A stretch of 44,188 nt of DNA from Litoribacter ruber (lineage in GTDB: Bacteria > Bacteroidota > Bacteroidia > Cytophagales > Cyclobacteriaceae), in the NCBI RefSeq assembly GCF_018500185.1, contig NZ_JAHBGI010000015.1, forward strand, positions 1 to 44,188, written 5' to 3'. The notes below the pieces were generated by a model. The model was not told the origin of the DNA. It saw only the letters and a program-made list of their open reading frames with translations, and did not search any database. Below are positions 7,251 to 16,304 of the stretch, piece by piece. Position 1 is the stretch's first letter. Every line of letters starts with the position of its first letter. Both the position numbers and the translations under genes were made by a program.

Positions 7251-8843
7251 ATGAAAAAAAGAACCATCTTTTTCTTCCTGGGACTACTATGTCTATTGGG
7301 AAGAGTCGAAATATTAGCTGGGCAAGAAGTTGCCAATCATCCCAAAGTCCCCTCCGAGCGAATGGAGGGGGCCCCGGTGGTGGTATATGGCGAAATCAGG
7401 CCAAGAATGCCCTTTGAACATTTTACCATCAAATATTGGGAAACACCTCTTGATCTGGTGAGCAACTCCCCACAATTGCACTTCCAAAAAATAAAGGCCA
7501 AATCCGGAAGCCTAAAAAAAGGCAATCCCTATAGCTACTATTTCGAAGTGCATATCCCAGCTGAAAGCTATGGCTACCTAACAATAGGAAATGAACATGT
7601 CACCTTCCTAGATCATCTCCCCGTCTTGGCTGGCGATAGCCTGAAGATCCAAGTCAATGAACTCTTCGGAAGGACGATATTCTCTGGCCCACAAGGAGAT
7701 TATGCCCAACTCCACGCTTCTCTACAAATCGCAAAAGACAGGGAGCTTTTTGATAGGGAAACAGTAGTCCACACACGCGATTACACCAATATGTTCCCTC
7801 AAGAAGGAGAATACCAGGAGTTCTTAAAAGCTCAAGATAAGGGATTCGGCAGAAAAGTAAAGCTGTGGCTCATTGATACGGAGGAATACTTCCTAAACCA
7901 AAAAGAAGAAAACCATAAACTTCTTAAAGGTTTACCCCAGTATGTCACAGAAGCAATTGAAGCCTCTTCAGTAGACCCTTTTAGAAAGCAGATCCTAAGG
8001 GATGATTACTTAAGCCGCGAGTGGTGGAGCCACTACCAGCTTTGGCAGTCCCTATTACGATATGCTGAAAACCAAGACACCCTCCTCTCAGACATGAGGG
8101 AATTTGAAGAAGAGATTCTAAGACAGCAAGACACCATTTCTCCAATCTTTATAAGCAGCTTTCAATTGGATTATTTTTTCGAAAAGGCAAGGTTTCACGC
8201 CCATCTATATGACCACTCAGTTGCCGAAGCAATCTCACTACTATATAAAGGTGATATCAAAGATAAATTATTGGCCAAATACCTTTTCAGGAATTATACT
8301 GGGGCTACCATTACGGATGCAGAAACAACGAAAATAATAGAGTCCATCCAGGATCCACTGCTCAAAAGCCAAGTAAATGATTACATCATGAAATTTGAAC
8401 CGGGTTCCCTATTGGCAGAATTCAATTTTGAGAATAGGTCCGGAAGCCAGGTTGAAATTGCTCATTACGAAGGCAAACTTGTACTGATCAACAGTTGGTT
8501 TACGGGGTGCTCGGCAAGTTCGAGCTTTTATCAAAACATCCTCAAGCAGGTAGAGGATAAATATGCCCACCACCCCAAAGTCGCACTTTTATCCATATCA
8601 ATAGACCCCAGCAAGGAAGCCTGGGACAACGGTGTGAAAAGCGGAAAATACAGTTCCGAGGATTGGGACGAACTCTATTCGGGCACCGACCGTGACAAGC
8701 ACCCCTTTTTCCTACACTATGGTATTCAGGACTTCCCCCGGCAAATGATCATCGGCCCCGACGGCCGCATCATCAAAGCCCGAGGCATAGGCTGGGACCC
8801 TATCCAAATTATCAAAGTCATAGACCAAGCCCTCCCAAATTAG
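7251..8843 (+). CDS. TlpA-like thioredoxin-fold protein with a single active-site cysteine
   Basis: This 530-aa exported protein starts at ATG 7251; the open frame runs further upstream only through repeat DNA. A signal peptide (MKKRTIFFFLGLLCLLG) is likely cleaved near residue 24. Residues 30-380 are a helical or beta domain of unknown role, as in many Bacteroidota TlpA-like proteins. Residues 385-530 are a redoxin domain with the cis-Pro segment FPRQM (495-499). The active site reads W-F-T-G-C420-S-A-S423, so the resolving cysteine is Ser. Cys420 is the only cysteine of the mature protein. It cannot act as a normal dithiol reductase; a monothiol, binding or isomerase-like role is inferred. 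SusC follows after 100 bp, so a shared operon is likely. Confidence 0.85.
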   Translation: MKKRTIFFFLGLLCLLGRVEILAGQEVANHPKVPSERMEGAPVVVYGEIRPRMPFEHFTIKYWETPLDLVSNSPQLHFQKIKAKSGSLKKGNPYSYYFEVHIPAESYGYLTIGNEHVTFLDHLPVLAGDSLKIQVNELFGRTIFSGPQGDYAQLHASLQIAKDRELFDRETVVHTRDYTNMFPQEGEYQEFLKAQDKGFGRKVKLWLIDTEEYFLNQKEENHKLLKGLPQYVTEAIEASSVDPFRKQILRDDYLSREWWSHYQLWQSLLRYAENQDTLLSDMREFEEEILRQQDTISPIFISSFQLDYFFEKARFHAHLYDHSVAEAISLLYKGDIKDKLLAKYLFRNYTGATITDAETTKIIESIQDPLLKSQVNDYIMKFEPGSLLAEFNFENRSGSQVEIAHYEGKLVLINSWFTGCSASSSFYQNILKQVEDKYAHHPKVALLSISIDPSKEAWDNGVKSGKYSSEDWDELYSGTDRDKHPFFLHYGIQDFPRQMIIGPDGRIIKARGIGWDPIQIIKVIDQALPN

Positions 8844-8879
8844 CTAATTGAAAGCAAAGCGTCTAACACTAGAAATACT

Positions 8880-8906
8880 TAGTACCTGGTACATAGTACT
8901 TTGTAC
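8880..8906. repeat. Heptamer array, GTAC type
   Basis: About four units of 7 bp, each containing GTAC (TAGTACC, TGGTACA, TAGTACT, TTGTACA), lie in the gap between the TlpA-like gene and susC. This is one of several arrays in the window that share a 7-bp period while using different words. Confidence 0.6.
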
Positions 8907-8942
8907 AATAATCAACAGCAACCCAATAATTAATAAATCAAT

Positions 8943-11900
8943 ATGAAAAAGCATCTACTACTGTCACTGTTCTTAGTGACATGGGCCCTAGTCGCCCAAG
9001 GACAAAACCAAGGAGATCAGCACCTCCTGCGAGGAAGAGTGCTGGCCGGTTCTCAAGGAAAAGGCCTTCCAGGGGCTTATATCTCGCTTGAAGGATCCGA
9101 ACGCAGAGCCGTTACAGATGCCGAAGGAGAGTTTACCCTTAGAGCAGCAGCAGGCGACTATATATTAATTGTCAACTTCCTCGGATATGAAGAATATTCC
9201 CTAGAGATAAGCCTGCCCTATGCGGAAAGGTTAGATATCGTACTTCAGGAAAGTGACTTGAGCATGGACGCAGTCGATGTCGTGTCCACTGGATATCAGC
9301 AGCTACCAAAAGAGCGGGCAACAGGCTCTTTTGTTCAAGTGGACAACGAATTGGTTAATCGCCGAATCAGCACCAACCTCATCGATAGACTGGAAGATGT
9401 CACTCCCGGTCTGATATTCAACCGTTCTGGCCAAAGTTCAGACGTCCTCAGCATTCGGGGGCGAAGCACCATCTTTGCCAACACCCAACCCTTAATAGTA
9501 ATCGATAATTTTCCATACGACGGACCCTTGGAAAACATTAACCCTAATGATGTGGAATCAATCACAGTACTTAGAGATGCTGCTGCCGGATCAATTTGGG
9601 GAGCAAGGGCAGGGAATGGTGTCATAGTAATCACCACCAAAAGAGGTAATTTCAAAAAAGGCCCACAGGTGTCTATTAACGCCAATGTTACCACTGCAGA
9701 ACGACCAGACCTCTTTTACCAACAGCGTATGTCTTCGCCTGATTTTGTGGATATGGAGGAATTGCTATTTGGTAGGGGCTTTTACAACACTGCAGAAAAT
9801 TCCGTCAACAGAACTCCCCTGAGTCCAGTAGTGGAAACGCTCATTGGAAGAAGGGACGGACTGATCAGTGAGGCAGATGCAGCAAGAAGGCTGGATGAGT
9901 TCAGGGCCTTCGACAACAGGAGGGATTATATGGACCATCTTTACCAAACCGAAATCCGCCAGCAATACTCGGCCAATGTAAGAGGAGGTGGGGAAAATCA
10001 GCGATATGCACTGTCAATAGGCAATGATCGCAATACCGAGTCACTGGTAGGCAATTACCTGAACAGGCTTACCGTCAGTGCTACGCAGGATTTATCCATG
10101 CTCAAAGGAAAACTCAACCTTTCCACAGGTGTCTATTACGCAGAAACAGATAGGGAATCGGGAAATGATGGATTCGGAAGCCTAAGATATTCAGGCTCCA
10201 TCCCCAATACCTACAGCAGGCTTGTTGATCCAGCAGGCAACCCCCTACCCATAGTATCAGACTATAGAGAGCCATTTAAGCGCAATGCTCAGGAATTGGG
10301 GATGCTGGACTGGTCTTTAGTACCGCTTCAGGAAATCAATGAGATAAGCAATAGAAGAAAAGCAAAAGACATCAGGCTTAACACCAATCTCTCCTATGAC
10401 ATCAACTCAGATCTTAAGGTAGAAACCTTGTACCAGTACTGGCAAAACAGTACCAACAGGGACGAATATTTTTCAGAAAACAGCTACCTCGCCCGTAACC
10501 TGATCAACCGCTACACTCAACGGGATGATTTGGGTAATCTCAGCTATCCGATTCCGGTAGGTGGAATCCTAAACGCCGGCAACACTTCGGGGGAAAGTCA
10601 TAATGTCAGAACCCAAATTCATTATACCAAAGCTTGGGGAGATAAACACGATTTGGTTGCCCTTGGTGGCTTTGAAGTAAAAACCCTCAGAACTTCAGGA
10701 TTCGCTACCAGGTATTATGGAGTAAGTGAAGAAACAGGGATGAATAGCCCCGTGGACTACATGACTTTGTTTCCTCAATTCATTAACCAAAACAGCCGCT
10801 TGAGAATCCCTTACATCGGGACCATATCGGGTACTGCCGACCACTTTATAAGCCAATACGCAAATGCCTCCTACACCTACGACCGGAGATATACCCTTTC
10901 GGGTAGCGCAAGGCGCGATGCTTCCAACCTATTTGGTGTCAACGCTAACCAGCGGGCTGTCCCTCTTTGGTCGATAGGAGGTGCCTGGCTGATAAGTGAA
11001 GAGGACTTCTATGGGGCTAGCTGGCTACCTTACCTGAAATTGCGAATGACATATGGTGAAAACGGAAATGTCGATAAAAGCATTTCAGCACTGACCACCT
11101 CCATTATTCAGCTCACCAGCCAACTCACAGGTCTAAGAGTTGGGACATTGATGAATCCCCCAAACCCAGACCTTCGCTGGGAACGCATCAAAATCTTCAA
11201 CTTGGGACTTGACTTCGACGCCTTTGACGGAGGATTAAGCGGAAGCCTCGAAGCTTATGGCAAAGATGGGGTAGACCTCATAGGAGCAGTACCGGTGGCT
11301 CCATCAAATGGAATTACCCAATTCCGGGGAAATTTTGCCTCCACTTCCACCAAAGGATTTGATTTTAACGTCCGCTATCTACCAGTGAGGGGCAATTTCA
11401 CTTGGGCTATAGATTACTTCCATTCTCATGTAAACGAAAAAGTAATTGGATATGAAGCGGAGGTCACCCCACAGGTTTACCTCAATCAAGGAATTGGAAA
11501 CCTTTCAGGCCAAATCCCCGCACCACGGCAAGGAAAGCCACTGTATGCCGTATATAGCCTTCCATCTGCCGGACTTGATCCTCAAACCGGTGACCCTAGG
11601 GGATTTCTGGATGGAGAAATCAGCACTAATTATGCCTCAATTATCAATACAGCAACGCTGGACGACTTAATCTATCATGGCCCAGGCAGACCCACACATT
11701 TTGGTGCACTGAGAAACACCTTTTCATATGGTGGGCTAAGTGTTTCCATGAACCTCAGCTACAGACTGGGCTATTTCTATAGAAGAACATCCATTAGATA
11801 TGATGATCCCTTGTTGGGAAGAGTCGGACATGGAGATTTTGCAGACAGGTGGCAGCAGCCTGGAGATGAACTTGTGACTACAGTACCTTCCCTACCCGCT

Positions 11901-12167
11901 ACAAGAAATATACAGCGGGACAATTTCTATGGAAGCAGTTCGGACCTGGTAGAGCGTGGTGATCATATCAGATTTCAGGATGTGAATATTACTTATCGCA
12001 TGGATAGAAATACATTTCCACGACTCCCCTTTAGAGGAGCTGAAATCTACGGCTATCTCAATAATCTGGGAATGATTTGGAAAGCCAGTGATGACCCCTT
12101 GGATCCAGACTTCAGGACCATGCGCCCTCTGAGAAGCATGACATTAGGACTAAGAATAGACATTTAA
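8943..12167 (+). CDS. SusC/RagA-family TonB-linked outer-membrane transporter
   Basis: This 1074-aa protein forms the TonB-dependent beta-barrel of a SusCD pair. A signal peptide ends near AQGQ (residues 1-21). Residues 28-110 form a carboxypeptidase-regulatory-like (CarbopepD_reg) domain. A plug domain follows, with the SusC signatures LSIRGRSTI and VESITVLRDAAAGSIWGARAGNG. The rest is barrel, ending in TLGLRIDI. The length is normal for SusC. The lipoprotein partner SusD follows about 200 bp downstream. Neighbours include no glycoside hydrolase, sulfatase or polysaccharide regulator, so the cargo is probably not a glycan; a peptide or small-protein cargo is inferred from the TlpA, DUF6520 and MauE context. 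Confidence 0.95.
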   Translation: MKKHLLLSLFLVTWALVAQGQNQGDQHLLRGRVLAGSQGKGLPGAYISLEGSERRAVTDAEGEFTLRAAAGDYILIVNFLGYEEYSLEISLPYAERLDIVLQESDLSMDAVDVVSTGYQQLPKERATGSFVQVDNELVNRRISTNLIDRLEDVTPGLIFNRSGQSSDVLSIRGRSTIFANTQPLIVIDNFPYDGPLENINPNDVESITVLRDAAAGSIWGARAGNGVIVITTKRGNFKKGPQVSINANVTTAERPDLFYQQRMSSPDFVDMEELLFGRGFYNTAENSVNRTPLSPVVETLIGRRDGLISEADAARRLDEFRAFDNRRDYMDHLYQTEIRQQYSANVRGGGENQRYALSIGNDRNTESLVGNYLNRLTVSATQDLSMLKGKLNLSTGVYYAETDRESGNDGFGSLRYSGSIPNTYSRLVDPAGNPLPIVSDYREPFKRNAQELGMLDWSLVPLQEINEISNRRKAKDIRLNTNLSYDINSDLKVETLYQYWQNSTNRDEYFSENSYLARNLINRYTQRDDLGNLSYPIPVGGILNAGNTSGESHNVRTQIHYTKAWGDKHDLVALGGFEVKTLRTSGFATRYYGVSEETGMNSPVDYMTLFPQFINQNSRLRIPYIGTISGTADHFISQYANASYTYDRRYTLSGSARRDASNLFGVNANQRAVPLWSIGGAWLISEEDFYGASWLPYLKLRMTYGENGNVDKSISALTTSIIQLTSQLTGLRVGTLMNPPNPDLRWERIKIFNLGLDFDAFDGGLSGSLEAYGKDGVDLIGAVPVAPSNGITQFRGNFASTSTKGFDFNVRYLPVRGNFTWAIDYFHSHVNEKVIGYEAEVTPQVYLNQGIGNLSGQIPAPRQGKPLYAVYSLPSAGLDPQTGDPRGFLDGEISTNYASIINTATLDDLIYHGPGRPTHFGALRNTFSYGGLSVSMNLSYRLGYFYRRTSIRYDDPLLGRVGHGDFADRWQQPGDELVTTVPSLPATRNIQRDNFYGSSSDLVERGDHIRFQDVNITYRMDRNTFPRLPFRGAEIYGYLNNLGMIWKASDDPLDPDFRTMRPLRSMTLGLRIDI

Positions 12168-12245
12168 GACATGCCCTTCCTGCCGACTTTCTTCATAAGG
12201 TTTAGTTACACGGTTCTGGCGGGAGGGGCTACTCTATCCCACGCA

Positions 12246-12336
12246 GCGCTCAGTGCTTCGTGCCCAGCGCCCAGTGCTCAGTGCTCCGTGCCCAGCGCTC
12301 ACTGCTCCGTGCTCAGCGCCCAACGCCCAGTGCTCA
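12246..12336. repeat. Thirteen-unit heptamer array between susC and susD
   Basis: Thirteen consecutive 7-bp units of the type GTGCTCA / GCGCCCA / GTGCTCC span exactly 91 bp with no change in period. It lies in the leader of susD and ends 31 bp before its start codon. Short ORFs here are artefacts of the array. Confidence 0.8.
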
Positions 12337-12367
12337 ATACATTCAACCCATTAAAAACGTTAAAATC

Positions 12368-13714
12368 ATGAAAATAACATCTAAAATACTCTATATAACC
12401 ATCTTTGCAGCAACCACACTAAGCTGCCAGAATATCCTAGACGAAAAACCAGACAGATCCCTGGTTGTCCCTACCAAACTATCCGAACTCCAAGCTATGT
12501 TGGACAATACCAACCAAGTGATGAACAGAGAAGCCGGTTTACCTGAATTAGCAGCCGACCATGTCGCTTTACCCGAAAGTTTATTTCCCCAAGTATTGGT
12601 AGAAGAAGTGAATAGCCATTTTTGGAGTGAAGACATTTTGGAAAGCATGGAGGCAGGTGAATGGGGATTGGCATACTCCCAGATCTTCTACGCAAATATA
12701 GTTTTGAAAGAACTCGAGAGGTTTAATGAAAGCGAAAAGGCAAGCGCTGATTGGCGAAATGTAAAAGGTAGTGCTCTATTTTATAGAGCCTATGCCTATT
12801 TCACACTGGCTAGGACATATGCTCTTCCCTACCCAGCCACGGGAGCTGAAGGAATTGTAGGTCTTCCTCTTCGAACGGCACCTGAGGTTACAAATGATAT
12901 TTCCAGATCTGATCTTGCCTCCACTTTCAATCTGATAGTAAATGACCTTAATGAAGCCAGCACGCTCTTATTTGATCGTGCAGCCTACCCTAGCAGGCCA
13001 TCCAAATGGGCTGCTTTTGGTATGCTCTCAAGGGTTCATCTATATATGGGTAATTACGCACAGGTAATTGAAAGTAGTAATCAATGCCTGGCTTTAGGTA
13101 ACACCTTGATGGATTACAGGGATTATGAAGGAGCTACGGGAATGCCTTTTTCATTATTCAATGAAGAAACGATTTTCTATAGCGAAATGGTTACCTACTT
13201 ATATCAACTCTTTTGGGGATCCACAATTTCAGAGAGCTTTTACGCAAAATATTCAGATGGAGACCTGCGCAGAGATTTATTTTTTAACCAGAGAGAGGAC
13301 CGAATAGAATTTGTAGGAAGCTATAGCGGGACAATGCCACTATTCAGCGGAATAGCAGTGGACGAAGTAATTTTGAACCGGGCAGAAGCTTACGCTTGGT
13401 TGGGAGATGAAGCAGCCGCCATCGCAGATTTAAACAGCCTGTTAGAAAAACGATTTGATGATTCATTCACCCCGATAGAAGCGGAAAAAGATGTGATATC
13501 TCGGGTATTGGAAGAACGTGAAAAGCAGTTATTATTGAGAGGGTTGAGATGGGGTGACATTAAAAGGCTCAACTCACTTGAAAATCAGGGAATAGTCATC
13601 ACTAGGGAAAGAGAAGGAGTTATGCACGAACTAACCCCCGGCAGCAACCGATACGCATTCCCCATTCCCGATATAGAAATCACCCAATCCGGCATCCCCC
13701 AAAACCCCCGCTAA
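12368..13714 (+). CDS. SusD/RagB-family outer-membrane lipoprotein
   Basis: This 448-aa protein starts at ATG 12368; the frame extends upstream only through the heptamer array. It has a lipoprotein signal with Cys20 in TTLSC. The N-terminal segment NILDEKPDRS and the TPR-like helices (GSALFYRAYAYFTLARTYALPYP) are typical, as is the C-terminal motif EREKQLLLRGLRWGDIKRLN. It caps the SusC barrel and binds the cargo at the cell surface. At 448 residues it is on the short side for the family (usually 450-600). A strong terminator follows directly, so it ends the plus-strand operon. Confidence 0.93.
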   Translation: MKITSKILYITIFAATTLSCQNILDEKPDRSLVVPTKLSELQAMLDNTNQVMNREAGLPELAADHVALPESLFPQVLVEEVNSHFWSEDILESMEAGEWGLAYSQIFYANIVLKELERFNESEKASADWRNVKGSALFYRAYAYFTLARTYALPYPATGAEGIVGLPLRTAPEVTNDISRSDLASTFNLIVNDLNEASTLLFDRAAYPSRPSKWAAFGMLSRVHLYMGNYAQVIESSNQCLALGNTLMDYRDYEGATGMPFSLFNEETIFYSEMVTYLYQLFWGSTISESFYAKYSDGDLRRDLFFNQREDRIEFVGSYSGTMPLFSGIAVDEVILNRAEAYAWLGDEAAAIADLNSLLEKRFDDSFTPIEAEKDVISRVLEEREKQLLLRGLRWGDIKRLNSLENQGIVITREREGVMHELTPGSNRYAFPIPDIEITQSGIPQNPR

Positions 13715-13718
13715 ATTC

Positions 13719-13755
13719 AAAAAGGGCCCTGATCAGGAGCCCTTTTTTTTTTTTC
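13719..13755 (+). terminator. Intrinsic terminator after susD
   Basis: The sequence shows an AAAAGGGC / GCCCTTTT stem around an inner CCTGATCAGG palindrome, followed by a long T-run. It starts 5 bp after the susD stop codon. It could also act on the opposite strand because of the A-rich left flank. Confidence 0.85.
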
Positions 13756-13902
13756 CAATTGTCACATTCCAACATCCGACTTCGGACATCGTTGTGCGAA
13801 CGTCTCCGACTTCGCACTAATCCCAAGCCAAAAGCCGTCGAACCAACCACATCCTACAATCTCAACAAATTTCTCTCTGTGTCCTTTGTGCCTCTGCGGT
13901 TA

Positions 13903-13982
13903 GATTCTCACCCAACATCCGACTTCGGTCAACGGACATCCGTCATCCGTCATCCGTCATCCGTCATCCGTCATCCACCATC
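13903..13982. repeat. Heptamer array, CATCCGT type
   Basis: Consecutive 7-bp units of CATCCGT and close variants run from about 13915 to the stop codon of the DUF6520-like gene. A REP-like hairpin (13794-13817) precedes it. The 270-bp gap between the terminator and the next gene contains nothing else recognisable. Confidence 0.7.
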
Positions 13983-14234
13983 CTACGGCCTCGAATAAAC
14001 CCCAGGCCGTTCAGTACCTAGAATTATATCATCATTCTCATCAAACTCAGCCGTACACACATTTGACATAGTAGTGCAGTTGTAACTTACTCCCTCGGGA
14101 ATTTCTTCCCAAGTACCATTACTCAATTGCCCCTTAAGGACACCCTGTCTTTCCTGTGGCATATTAAACGCAAATGCCATCGATGCCGCCAACGCCAATC
14201 CTAGAGCTGGAAGCGATTTAATTAGCTTTTTCAT
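13983..14234 (-). CDS. DUF6520-like secreted mini-protein with two cysteines
   Basis: This 83-aa protein starts at ATG 14234; the longer open frame upstream is not supported. The signal peptide MKKLIKSLPALGLALAASMAFA is cleaved near residue 22, leaving about 61 residues. The mature part has exactly two cysteines, Cys53 and Cys60 (NCTTMSNVCTAEFDENDD), which could form a disulfide. Length, leader and the C-x6-CTAEF pattern resemble the DUF6520 family, small proteins of Bacteroidota with no known function; the assignment is from memory of the family. A MauE-like redox membrane protein is encoded upstream on the same strand, about 260 bp away, and TlpA/SusCD genes converge on it. Confidence 0.8.
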   Translation of the reverse strand: MKKLIKSLPALGLALAASMAFAFNMPQERQGVLKGQLSNGTWEEIPEGVSYNCTTMSNVCTAEFDENDDIILGTERPGVYSRP

Positions 14235-14400
14235 GATTTTTATTAAATGTTGTAACAGTAGCTTACCTACTGTTGGGTTAAATAAAACTAGCCAATGCAC
14301 CATGCACCAACCTACTCTACTACTACCCAATACCCGGAACAGCGAGCTTCTGACCCTCACTTTCAGAAGAGGTATTGAATTTTCTTTCTCTATCTCCGTT

Positions 14401-14535
14401 GTGCGAACGTCTCCGACTTCGCACTACCACATCCACCACTCATTATGCAAATAATCACCTGCTGGGCGGGCGCATACTCTACATCCGTCATCCGTCACCC
14501 GACATCCGTCATCCTACATCCCCCACCTGACAGCA
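14401..14535. repeat. REP-like hairpin and heptamer array at the 3' end of the MauE-like gene
   Basis: A REP-like hairpin occupies 14401-14424. A CATCCGT-type heptamer array runs from about 14481 to 14535 and overlaps the last dozen codons of the MauE-like gene. The array therefore supplies its C-terminal tail. Confidence 0.65.
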
Positions 14536-14941
14536 TTAATCCAACCCCCGCCAAACCCATAAACACCACATTAAACCCCAAATGCTCAACCCAACTCAAT
14601 GAATCAATCACACCCCCACAACTACACGGTACCCGGTCAAACACCCCCATCATCACAGCAAGAATATACCCCGTAAAAACCGTCATCAGAACTAAACTGA
14701 ACCAAAACCCTATATACCTAAGCTGGGGAATCAGCAATAAAACCACAGCTCCAAACTCAAATATTGGCAAACCATATAACAACCCCTCAGCCATCCAGAG
14801 AGGAAAAACCTGGTTTTCTAAAGCAAGCCGCGTCTTCTCAAAATCCAGCAACTTACTTATTGCCGTGTAAAGAAACATACCTGATAAAAGCATGACCAAA
14901 ACCTCGGAAATTATTTGATACCTCCTCATAGCATTCTGCAT
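14495..14941 (-). CDS. MauE/DoxX-type redox-associated membrane protein
   Basis: This 148-aa inner-membrane protein has about four transmembrane helices (roughly residues 12-30, 52-72, 76-98 and 122-137). Its first-helix motif LYTAISKLLDFEKTRLAL and the PCSCGG motif (Cys106, Cys108) after the third helix are typical of MauE-like proteins of Bacteroidota. MauE is needed for maturation of methylamine dehydrogenase, a disulfide-rich protein; a role in disulfide handling is inferred here. The last residues (about LSGGGCRMTDVG) are read from a heptamer repeat array and are probably not functional. It is read towards the DUF6520-like gene and likely shares its transcript. Confidence 0.82.
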   Translation of the reverse strand: MQNAMRRYQIISEVLVMLLSGMFLYTAISKLLDFEKTRLALENQVFPLWMAEGLLYGLPIFEFGAVVLLLIPQLRYIGFWFSLVLMTVFTGYILAVMMGVFDRVPCSCGGVIDSLSWVEHLGFNVVFMGLAGVGLMLSGGGCRMTDVG

Positions 14942-15219
14942 TTATTTATGACTAAATTAGCACTACATACTGTAAATGAGAAGGTTGAACAACAATCATA
15001 ATATAATCTAATCAACTATGGACCAAATGAGACAAAATAAATCCCCCACTCAATTCTGGCACCAAAATCACAGTTCTTTTTATAGTCGTTGGTTGTGCGA
15101 ATGTCTCCGACTTCGCACTAGTTCCATGAATCATTTAACATCTCAACACATTTCTCTTTGTGTCTCTGCGTTTAAATTTTTCATCCATCATCTCACATCC
15201 GACATCCAGCATCTAACAT
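14942..15219. repeat. Intergenic region with REP-like hairpin and heptamer array
   Basis: The gap between the divergent MauE-like and Crp-like genes contains a REP-like hairpin at 15095-15118, T-bulge variant. A degenerate heptamer run (CATCCGA, CATCCAG, CATCTAA) begins near 15188 and continues past the proposed ATG of the next gene. Confidence 0.6.
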
Positions 15220-15849
15220 ATGACATCAATCTATCACTTTTTGGAATTCTTAAGTACCGAAGCCGGTCATAAGGTAGCCTGCCTTACAAGCCAATATAGA
15301 GGAACACTAATAAGTTCTTTTGAGACTACCCATGTAGCCTCAAAAACCATCATCAAACATAGCAACGATATAGAAGATTATATCAGGGTTATATACAAAG
15401 GATATGGAGCGGTGTATGTGGATAATAAACTGAAAAGAATTTATCGCCCTGGGGAAGTCATCCAAGATTTTACCTCATTCAAAAAACGAGAAAGATCCCC
15501 ATTAACAATCGAAAGCCGTACAAAAATGACTTATGGACAAATGACTTACTGCCAGTACCAAGCTTTGACTGCCGCTGAATCTATATACTTAGGCTTTTTT
15601 TCCGAACTCCATCAATACATGCGTAGAATTGACCGTTCTTGGATTGAGGTTTTATCTATAGAGGAAAAAGACCGATATAGATATTTCCTATACCAATACC
15701 CCAATTTATTGCAGGTACTATCTGTCCAAGAAATTTCTGAATTGCTCCACATCAAATATGGCTCCCTCAAAAGATACCGCCAACAACTTTCCTCCACACC
15801 ACCCCTACCACCCCACACCCCCAAACTCTACTCCACCCTCTGCTTTTAA
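15220..15849 (+). CDS. Crp/Fnr-like transcriptional regulator
   Basis: This 209-aa protein has the outline of a Bacteroidota Crp/Fnr relative. An N-terminal beta-rich sensor part contains IYKGYGAVYVDNKLKRIYRPGEVI. A long helix (ALTAAESIYLGFFSELHQYMRRI) follows, then a C-terminal HTH near residues 165-193 (LSVQEISELLHIKYGSLKRYRQQL). No cyclic-nucleotide-binding signature with the conserved Arg is visible, so the ligand is unknown. The first codons (MTSIYHF) lie in a degenerate heptamer array, so the true start could be downstream. It is divergent from the MauE/DUF6520 genes and may regulate them. Confidence 0.65.
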   Translation: MTSIYHFLEFLSTEAGHKVACLTSQYRGTLISSFETTHVASKTIIKHSNDIEDYIRVIYKGYGAVYVDNKLKRIYRPGEVIQDFTSFKKRERSPLTIESRTKMTYGQMTYCQYQALTAAESIYLGFFSELHQYMRRIDRSWIEVLSIEEKDRYRYFLYQYPNLLQVLSVQEISELLHIKYGSLKRYRQQLSSTPPLPPHTPKLYSTLCF

Positions 15850-16304
15850 CTCATCCCCTCCGTTGTGCGAATGTCTCCGACTTCGCACCACCCCACATCA
15901 TCCAGCCTCATCCCCGCCCGTGACTGACCTTAGGTAGAACAATGACAACCATGACAACCCAGTCCCGGTGACCGCAGGGAACTCGGGACGGACAACCACG
16001 TCTCTACTTACGTAAGTAATCTCCTGCCGGGCGCGGACTCAACACCCGCCATCCAACATCCGACACCGGTCATCCGACATCGGTCATCCAACATCGGTCA
16101 TCCAACATCCCCCCATCAGTCCCACATCATCCCTGGGGTAACCCTGGGGTATCCCCAGAGATAGTGCGACCCCAGCCCCTCCCATAATCCACATATTCCA
16201 TATTTTCCACAGAATACATAGATTCCATAGATTCCACCTTCAGTTTGATTATCAGCCATTTAGACTAATATTTGGGCATGTTAAACAAATAAAACCATAG
16301 CTAA
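15850..16304. repeat. Intergenic repeats: REP-like hairpin and heptamer array
   Basis: A REP-like hairpin (15865-15888, T variant) is followed by a heptamer array of CATCCAA / CATCGGT / CATCCGA units at about 16045-16112. A small dyad CCCTGGGGTA repeated near 16131-16155 follows. No gene is seen before 16305. Confidence 0.6.

Noticed and set aside
12260-12367. Upstream extension of susD
   Set aside because: It is translated heptamer array; the lipoprotein signal starts at 12368.
14235-14360. N-terminal extension of the DUF6520-like gene
   Set aside because: It would hide a standard signal peptide that begins at 14234.
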